11,022 bases of DNA from an uncultured Ruminococcus sp. (GTDB lineage: Bacteria; Bacillota_A; Clostridia; Oscillospirales; Ruminococcaceae), in NCBI GenBank assembly GCA_937880065.1, contig CALFMA010000226.1, positions 1 to 11,022 of the forward strand, given 5' to 3'. The notes under the pieces are model-generated. The model searched no databases and was not told the DNA's origin. It worked only from the letters and a program-made list of their open reading frames with translations. Shown here piece by piece: positions 7,087 through 11,022 of this stretch; the stretch's first letter is position 1, and every line of letters starts with the position of its first letter. The translations under genes and the position numbers were made by a program.

Positions 7087-7087
7087 T

Positions 7088-7738
7088 ATTAAACAAGTAA
7101 TATTGATCTACAGCGTGTTATTATTGAGTCTTATTTCTGGTTGCGATGAAAAAGATTCAGTTTATAATGATAGTCTAGCCACAAATTCAATAACAGAGCA
7201 AGTTCAGGTTAATGAAACAACTGCTGAATATCGTTCTGTAGGTTTAGAGGGCTTTACTATAGAAATTCCTGATGAATTCAGTAGAGTAAGTGATACTTCG
7301 GATTTACCAACATATAAAATTGAACTTGAAAACAAAGATGTCGTATTTTTTCATTATAACTCTCCTACAATGTATACTGTTGATACAGGTAATTATGATA
7401 TTACCCCAAAAGATGTTTATGAACTTTTAAAAGATTCTAAAATTCCTGATTGCCAAAAAGGAAATGTATATTTTTCAATTCCTAAAACAGAAGTTGATGT
7501 AACAATTGTGGATTGTTCATTTATTTATCAGACGGGTACAATGCAAAAGCAAAACAGTAACGAAAGTTATTATTATGAGGCTTTATATGGTGTTATTCCT
7601 TGTAATAAACCAGATTTTAATATTGAAAAAGCTCCAACAAAATGGGTTGTTTATTCTTATACTGATGATGATGCAACAAAAGAATATATCCACAGTATTA
7701 TTAAACATACTATTGAAAGTGCAAGGTATACCAAGTAA
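7088..7738 (+). CDS. Lipoprotein of unknown function, probably initiated at an AUU codon
   Basis: A 216-residue protein if started at the ATT at 7088. The N-terminus is then (M)KQVILIYSVLLLSLISGC, a textbook lipoprotein signal with lipobox ISGC and lipidated Cys19. The mature part begins with a polar Ser/Thr/Asn linker and continues with VGLEGFTIEIPDEFSRVSD, an opening common in clostridial lipoproteins of unknown function. The rest is mixed alpha/beta with no motif I recognise. The AGGAGG at 7074-7079 is eight bases before the ATT. The in-frame GTG at 7079 overlaps that site, and the next TTG (7103) is too far and would cut the signal peptide. The ATT lies one base after the amidase stop, so translation is probably coupled. 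An ATG-to-ATT mutation or sequencing error is the alternative. Confidence 0.75.
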   Translation: MKQVILIYSVLLLSLISGCDEKDSVYNDSLATNSITEQVQVNETTAEYRSVGLEGFTIEIPDEFSRVSDTSDLPTYKIELENKDVVFFHYNSPTMYTVDTGNYDITPKDVYELLKDSKIPDCQKGNVYFSIPKTEVDVTIVDCSFIYQTGTMQKQNSNESYYYEALYGVIPCNKPDFNIEKAPTKWVVYSYTDDDATKEYIHSIIKHTIESARYTK

Positions 7739-7756
7739 TCACAAACTTTTTAGTGA

Positions 7757-7810
7757 ACAGTTGACGACGCTGTGAGAATTCAGAAGAAGCTTGCAGGAAT
7801 AGCCGAATAA
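7757..7810 (+). pseudogene. Relic of a dockerin/EF-hand C-terminus
   Basis: The 17 codons from 7757 to the TAA at 7808-7810 read TVDDAVRIQKKLAGIAE. This looks like the second helix of a type I dockerin or related EF-hand repeat, where 'V.DAV.IQK.LAG' follows the calcium loop. In frame upstream there are immediate stops (TAG, TGA at 7751-7756), so the rest of the gene is gone. The strong hairpin 20 bases later would have been its terminator. The match is short, so the identity is tentative. Confidence 0.4.
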
Positions 7811-7829
7811 TGGACGATATATCAACTGA

Positions 7830-7863
7830 AAATCAAAGCCCGTCATTTGATGGGCTTTGATTT
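7830..7863 (+). terminator. Strong hairpin, probable intrinsic terminator
   Basis: A 15-bp stem with one G-T pair: aaatcaaagcccgtc (7830-7844) and gatgggctttgattt (7849-7863) around the loop attt. The 3' side is TTT followed by ATATAATTTT, a weak T-tract. It would end transcription of the secreted-protein operon, which has no other terminator. The stem is nearly symmetrical with A-rich flank on the left, so it may also work from the other strand. Confidence 0.65.
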
Positions 7864-7910
7864 ATATAATTTTAACTAATGAAATATAGATATTAAGGAA
7901 GTACAAATCT

Positions 7911-8315
7911 ATGAACGAATTAAAATCAACATATATACATAAAAATACAGATGAATTAATGCAGCACATTTCCGAATCTCTTTTGGATTTAGGATTTGCC
8001 CCAAACTTCAAAGGGTTTACTTATGTCAAAGAAGCAATATATATTTACATGGCAAAATATTATGAAGATGTAAAAAACAGCGATGTATTATTATCAATTG
8101 CACAAAAGTACTCAGTTACTGCTTCAAGTGTAAATCTTACAATCAGAAAATCAATAGAATTAACGTGGCTAAGCAGTAAACTAAACACCAAGCATAAAAT
8201 GTTTGAATGTTCCTGTATAGAAACACGATTTCCACCGACCAATTCAGAATTTATTGCTACAATGGTGGAAATAATCAGAATAAATCTTCGTGAAAACAAT
8301 AAAAGTGTTGGATAA
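7911..8315 (+). CDS. Stand-alone Spo0A C-terminal (DNA-binding) domain protein
   Basis: A 134-residue protein that is essentially the Spo0A effector domain (about residues 15-123) without a receiver domain. The landmarks follow Spo0A order: ISESLLDLGFAPNFKGFTYV, EAIYIYM, then the helix-turn-helix LLSIAQKYSVTASSVNLTIR and KSIELTW, and the closing PPTNSEFIATMVEII, matching the 'KPTNSEFIA' end of Spo0A. It is probably a cytoplasmic transcription factor binding 0A-box-like DNA constitutively or under another control; sporulation itself need not be involved. The ATG has AAGGAAG (7895-7901) nine bases upstream. No convincing promoter is visible: a TATAAT at 7865-7870 lacks a -35. Its stop codon abuts the first copy of the 26-bp repeat. 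Confidence 0.82.
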   Translation: MNELKSTYIHKNTDELMQHISESLLDLGFAPNFKGFTYVKEAIYIYMAKYYEDVKNSDVLLSIAQKYSVTASSVNLTIRKSIELTWLSSKLNTKHKMFECSCIETRFPPTNSEFIATMVEIIRINLRENNKSVG

Positions 8316-8341
8316 TAATTCCACTAACGTGACGCTGCCCT
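8316..8341 (+). repeat. 26-bp repeated site, copy 1 (fused to the tRNA-Leu 3' half)
   Basis: TAATTCCACTAACGTGAC followed by GCTGCCCT. It is identical to 9659-9684 except for one base (G/A). It starts at the base after the Spo0A-like stop codon, and its right end runs into the anticodon loop of a tRNA-Leu 3' half, where similarity to copy 2 ceases. The next copies follow at 9659 and at the right window edge (11016). Confidence 0.75.
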
Positions 8342-8394
8342 CAGGTGCCAGTCGGGGCAACTCGGTGCAGGTTCAACTCCTGTTATCCGTACCA
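8331..8394 (+). tRNA. tRNA-Leu(CAG), degenerate: 3' two-thirds only, 5' half replaced
   Basis: From GACGC onward the class II tRNA-Leu layout is complete. The anticodon stem is CTGCC/GCCAG (8335-8339, 8347-8351; one C-C mismatch) with loop CTCAGGT, anticodon CAG (8342-8344). A 15-base variable region follows with stem CGGG-gcaa-CTCG. The T arm is GCAGG-TTCAACT-CCTGT (8367-8383), then acceptor TATCCGT, discriminator A and encoded CCA (8392-8394). A rho-independent terminator follows. Upstream, the expected D arm with GG in its loop is missing; in its place is the 26-bp repeat. Counting back the standard 87 bases reaches TTGGATA (8308-8314), which pairs at five Watson-Crick positions plus one G-T with the acceptor. 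I judge it a broken or chimeric tRNA gene, probably non-functional. Confidence 0.65.
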
Positions 8395-8402
8395 TAAAAA
8401 TC

Positions 8403-8432
8403 AAGGCTTCTCGAATAAAATCGGGAAGCCTT
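8403..8432 (+). terminator. Rho-independent terminator behind the tRNA-Leu remnant
   Basis: A 12-bp stem with one T-G pair: aaggcttctcga (8403-8414) and tcgggaagcctt (8421-8432), loop ataaaa, followed by GTTT. The short distance after the CCA is the usual layout of a tRNA gene with its own terminator, supporting a native tRNA 3' end here. Confidence 0.75.
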
Positions 8433-8447
8433 GTTTGCTATAAGCTC

Positions 8448-8476
8448 TTGCTTTTTTATAAATAAAATGTTATAAT
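8448..8476 (+). promoter_or_regulatory. Extended -10 promoter of the first membrane-anchored paralog
   Basis: -35 TTGCTT (8448-8453), 17-base spacer, -10 TATAAT (8471-8476) with TGT directly upstream. It starts 16 bases after the tRNA terminator stem and lies ~36 bases before the ATG at 8512, so the gene has its own transcript. Confidence 0.7.
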
Positions 8477-8511
8477 TAGGTTACAAAACAATTAATAGGG
8501 GTATATTGTAT

Positions 8512-9627
8512 ATGAATAAGAAAATTAAAATCTCAATTGCAGTTATTATTTTATTAATAATCAGTGTATGCACTGTCAATTTATTGACAACAGATACTAA
8601 AACGGTAGTAGAAATATCTGATGACATGGTGTATTATTCTCAGGGAAAATATATTTATATGACATATAACGGAGTTTATTCAATGAGTAACGGCAGTTCT
8701 GAAAAGCTTTTTGAGGCAGATGAGTGCTATTCACTATTTGTACAGGATGAAGAAATTTATCTGACATACTATGAGAACAACAATGTTAATCCAATAATTG
8801 CCATATTAGATTTAAACGGAAATGTTTTGAAAACTGCAAAATTGAAATTGGAACAAGACTATGAACCTGATATTTCAATAAAAGCTGTTATTGACAATAT
8901 GATTTTTGTTCGCAACAATCCTGTCGGAGATTGTTACGTTTTTGATGCAGATGAAAATTTTGAACTGAAAACAATAGAATTTAAAGATAATTACAGCATA
9001 GGTAACGGATATGAGATAGGAACATATAATAATCATTTATTTTTATATTGTAATACAGGTGAAGGATTAAAAATAACAACTGCCATAGATAAAGAAAACA
9101 ATTGTTATTACCCGTTTTCGTATTCAAAAGAACAAAGCTTTTCTAATGATATTATATTTGAATTGAATAGTTCGCGTTTGAGTAGATTAAATGCATATGA
9201 CATCAATAACAAAATCGCAAAGGAGTATGATGACTTTTTTGATGATACTAAGGCACAATGCACCAGAATTACAGATATAATTCCATATGATGATATGCTT
9301 ATTTTGTTAAGCAATTCAAATGTATATGCCCATAGCAGCGATGATTTCAATGAGCATGATGTGTTGTGTGTAGTTGACACGAAGAATTTTTCTGTTGAAA
9401 AAGAATTTAAAACAAAAAGATTTGAGCATATTATTTATGCAGATAAGGAGATAGCTATAACTTATCGCAACGGCAGATATACAACGTATTCCCTTAACAA
9501 TTGGAAGAAAATCGAATCTCGTCCAGCCGAAAAAATTGAAAAGGGCAGCTCGTATACCTTTGAAGCCTGCGGAGATTATATTTTTGTTTTTTCGGGAGAG
9601 TTGGTTGATATAATTGAGATACCATAA
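8512..9627 (+). CDS. Membrane-anchored extracytoplasmic protein of unknown function, paralog 1
   Basis: A 371-residue protein not recognised as a characterised family. A positively charged start (MNKKIKIS) and one transmembrane helix (~6-26) would anchor it with the rest outside. The body is a run of short beta-strand blocks such as DMVYYSQGKYIYMTYNGVY, LFVQDEEIYLTYY and IAILDLNGNVLKTAKL, which suggests a beta-propeller (DUF5050-like appearance). That is an inference from strand periodicity. The last ~50 residues (GRYTTYSLNNWKKIESRPAE ... YTFEACGDYIFVF ... IIEIP) are shared with the next gene. The ATG at 8512 is chosen because AGGGG (8497-8501) lies ten bases upstream; the TTG at 8506 is too close. 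No catalytic motif is visible. Confidence 0.75.
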   Translation: MNKKIKISIAVIILLIISVCTVNLLTTDTKTVVEISDDMVYYSQGKYIYMTYNGVYSMSNGSSEKLFEADECYSLFVQDEEIYLTYYENNNVNPIIAILDLNGNVLKTAKLKLEQDYEPDISIKAVIDNMIFVRNNPVGDCYVFDADENFELKTIEFKDNYSIGNGYEIGTYNNHLFLYCNTGEGLKITTAIDKENNCYYPFSYSKEQSFSNDIIFELNSSRLSRLNAYDINNKIAKEYDDFFDDTKAQCTRITDIIPYDDMLILLSNSNVYAHSSDDFNEHDVLCVVDTKNFSVEKEFKTKRFEHIIYADKEIAITYRNGRYTTYSLNNWKKIESRPAEKIEKGSSYTFEACGDYIFVFSGELVDIIEIP

Positions 9628-9664
9628 AGCTGTTTTAGATTGTTCCCGATTATTGTTTTAATTC
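9619..9664 (+). repeat. 46-bp identical 3' trailer repeat, copy 1
   Basis: Covers the last three codons of paralog 1 and its downstream region (ATACCATAAAGCTGTTTTAG through CCCGATTATTGTTTTAATTC). It is identical to 10977-11022 at the end of paralog 2. It runs directly into the 26-bp repeat copy 2. There is no typical terminator hairpin in it. Confidence 0.8.
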
Positions 9665-9684
9665 CACTAACGTGACGCTACCCT
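9659..9684 (+). repeat. 26-bp repeated site, copy 2
   Basis: TAATTCCACTAACGTGAC followed by GCTACCCT; 25 of 26 identical to 8316-8341. To the right it continues TGAATGGGAGC, so that GCTACC-CTTGAAT-GGGAGC forms an imperfect stem with a 7-base loop. This has the same geometry as the tRNA-Leu anticodon arm in copy 1 but a different loop, and no variable or T arm follows. It starts 31 bases after the stop of paralog 1. Confidence 0.75.
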
Positions 9685-9704
9685 TGAATGGGAGCAGATA
9701 ACAC

Positions 9705-9738
9705 ATTTTTATCAATTACAGATTTGTTTGATAAAAAT
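9705..9738. promoter_or_regulatory. Perfect 11-bp inverted repeat before paralog 2 (operator or hairpin)
   Basis: ATTTTTATCAA (9705-9715) and TTGATAAAAAT (9728-9738) separated by 12 bases. It lies ~50 bases before the paralog 2 ATG. A weak promoter, ATTACA (9715-9720) with TAAATT (9738-9743) at 17 bases, would overlap it. There is no T-tract on the plus strand, so an operator is as likely as a terminator. Confidence 0.4.
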
Positions 9739-9788
9739 AAATTTCAGACATTGGCAACAGGAATAATTATTTGAAGGAGTAACGGATT

Positions 9789-10985
9789 ATGCTTGTAAAG
9801 AAAAGAATAGCATTTGTTGTTTTGGTATTATTAGTTGTTGTATCAAGCTTATTATTAAGTGTGAATTTTGCTGTCGGACCAACTATAACGGTAAATAACT
9901 GCAATGAAAATTCAATTTTGAGTTTTGCTTCCGAATATAATGAATCTGCTATGAATTGCAAAATATGTAATAATGGACGTAATCATTATTACGTAAACGG
10001 AGATAAGGGAATTTATAAAATCGGAGAGGACAAAAACAGCAGTCTGTTTTTTGATGAAAAAGGCATATGCTATGTTGCCTGTAATTCGGATTATGTTTAT
10101 GCGGTGAAAGATGGCGAAATAATACAGCTTACACATCGGGGAAATATTGTAAAAAGAGCCGAAATCGGTGATATTAGTGGAATTTACGCAGCGGAAGAAG
10201 CCGTGCTGTATACGGACGATAAATATAATATTTTAGATGCGGAAAATCTTGCCGAAATGTCAATAAAGGATTTTTTGAAGAATCCGAAAGTGTCCAAGAT
10301 AGCCGATTACAAAATTGTATCGGGTGATAAATATACTATTGTATCAAAAGCACCTGTTTTTGAGGAGAATTTCAGCGATTTAAGCAGTTTTATCGGAACT
10401 GTTTTTATTGACGATAACAGAATTATCAATCTTACCTCCGATACAATAATCGGACATACAGACGATTATTTCCTGAAATATGCAGGCTTCAATACAAATC
10501 TCGTTGTAAAGGATATTGCCGAAGAAGTTGAATTTGACAAGTTTCACAGAACTGATATAAGGCATATTACAGCGGAAAACGACCTCTTAATATCATTCAG
10601 CAGCATATATTCGGACAAAAGCTTTCTGAAATTTTTTTATATATCTCCGAATAAATACAAAGGCGGAAGCGATTGTGCGGAAGAAAAAACTTTATTCTTT
10701 CATTCGTATGATGAAGCTTCGATAATCAACTGCAATAATTCCGAAGCTGTCACTTATAAAACGATGTCGGGAGAAAAAATAATATATATTAATGCGAAAA
10801 AAATGATTACTTATCATAAGGGCGAATATATTACATATTCGGTTGATACATGGAAGAAAATCAACTCTTGCCCTGCTAACGAAATTAAAAATGGTGGAAA
10901 GTATACCTTTGAAACCTGTGGCGATTATATCTTTGTTTTTGACGATAAAACAAAAGAGATGATTGACACAATTGATATACCATAA
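9789..10985 (+). CDS. Membrane-anchored extracytoplasmic protein of unknown function, paralog 2
   Basis: A 398-residue protein with one N-terminal transmembrane helix (~7-29, after MLVKKR) and an extracytoplasmic body rich in short beta strands (HYYVNGDKGIYKIGEDKN, YVYAVKDGEIIQLTHRGNIV, EEAVLYTDDKYNILD), again like propeller blades by inference. Its last ~50 residues (GEYITYSVDTWKKINSCPAN ... YTFETCGDYIFVF ... IDTIDIP) match the C-terminus of the preceding protein, while the N-terminal two-thirds are only loosely similar. The ATG at 9789 has AAGGAG (9774-9779) nine bases upstream. The gene is preceded by a dyad and followed by the identical 46-bp trailer and the start of a third 26-bp site. 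The family function is unknown; a surface sensor or binding protein is one possibility. Confidence 0.75.
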   Translation: MLVKKRIAFVVLVLLVVVSSLLLSVNFAVGPTITVNNCNENSILSFASEYNESAMNCKICNNGRNHYYVNGDKGIYKIGEDKNSSLFFDEKGICYVACNSDYVYAVKDGEIIQLTHRGNIVKRAEIGDISGIYAAEEAVLYTDDKYNILDAENLAEMSIKDFLKNPKVSKIADYKIVSGDKYTIVSKAPVFEENFSDLSSFIGTVFIDDNRIINLTSDTIIGHTDDYFLKYAGFNTNLVVKDIAEEVEFDKFHRTDIRHITAENDLLISFSSIYSDKSFLKFFYISPNKYKGGSDCAEEKTLFFHSYDEASIINCNNSEAVTYKTMSGEKIIYINAKKMITYHKGEYITYSVDTWKKINSCPANEIKNGGKYTFETCGDYIFVFDDKTKEMIDTIDIP

Positions 10986-11022
10986 AGCTGTTTTAGATTG
11001 TTCCCGATTATTGTTTTAATTC
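10977..11022 (+). repeat. 46-bp identical 3' trailer repeat, copy 2, entering a third 26-bp site cut by the window edge
   Basis: Identical over all 46 bases to 9619-9664, running from the last codons of paralog 2 to the window end. The final bases TAATTC (from ~11017) are the beginning of a third copy of the 26-bp site, so the array very likely continues to the right. Confidence 0.8.

Noticed and set aside
7865..7870. TATAAT before the Spo0A-like gene as a promoter
   Set aside because: No acceptable -35 at 16-18 bases; the position is occupied by the terminator stem. Kept only as a remark.
8316..8341. 26-bp site as an integron attC site
   Set aside because: The required RYYYAAC and GTTRRRY box pair is not present and no imperfect attC hairpin forms; only the array layout is similar.
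8316..8397. A short open frame through the 26-bp repeat and tRNA 3' half (NSTNVTLPSGASRGNSVQVQ...)
   Set aside because: It has no start codon with a ribosome binding site, and the sequence is explained by tRNA-Leu structure from 8331 on.
1..11022. CRISPR array, intact insertion sequence, rRNA or integrase gene
   Set aside because: No regularly spaced short repeats, no transposase, integrase or rRNA sequence is visible in any frame of the window.

Overview
The window looks like chromosomal DNA of an anaerobic, fibre-degrading gut clostridium of the Ruminococcus/Oscillospiraceae type. The reasons are a cellobiose phosphorylase closely resembling the clostridial/ruminococcal enzyme, AGGAGG-type ribosome binding sites, TATAAT promoters with TGn extensions, a Spo0A-type DNA-binding domain, a clostridial secreted amidase with a Cys/His core, and a dockerin-like relic. 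The species assignment is an inference. The left third is richer in G+C and looks like core metabolism. From about 3.4 kb onward the sequence becomes clearly AT-rich and accessory in character.

Left part (1-3050, all minus strand). A cellobiose phosphorylase gene runs off the left edge and has its own strong promoter and a hairpin-rich leader. Upstream of it is a two-gene operon, an aldose-1-epimerase-like protein followed by a DUF3592-like membrane protein, driven by a second near-consensus promoter. Together they suggest uptake and phosphorolysis of cellobiose with anomer interconversion.

Junction (3050-3760). An intergenic stretch holds a 2 x 14 bp tandem repeat and a ~160 bp palindromic MITE-like element. 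The MITE-like element sits directly in front of a sigma-factor pseudogene with an internal deletion.

Middle part (3782-7738, plus strand). An ECF-type sigma factor is followed by a membrane-anchored DUF4367 protein (probable anti-sigma factor). Next come a secreted small beta-rich protein, a secreted amidase_6-type protein and a lipoprotein, the last probably starting at a rare AUU codon. A conserved ~70 bp block occurs twice, once before the anti-sigma gene and once before the secreted-protein operon. The simplest reading is a sigma/anti-sigma switch that drives its own regulator and a cell-surface effector operon.

Right part (7739-11022, plus strand). A dockerin-like C-terminal relic and a strong hairpin precede a stand-alone Spo0A C-terminal-domain protein. 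Its stop codon abuts a 26 bp sequence that runs into the 3' half of a tRNA-Leu(CAG) whose normal 5' half is absent. Two membrane-anchored, extracytoplasmic proteins of unknown function follow. They share only their C-termini and an identical 46 bp trailer, each followed by another copy of the 26 bp sequence (the last one cut by the window edge). The sites are spaced 1343 and 1357 bp apart, so this is a tandem or cassette-like array that probably continues to the right. This tRNA-associated array is the most unusual structure in the window.
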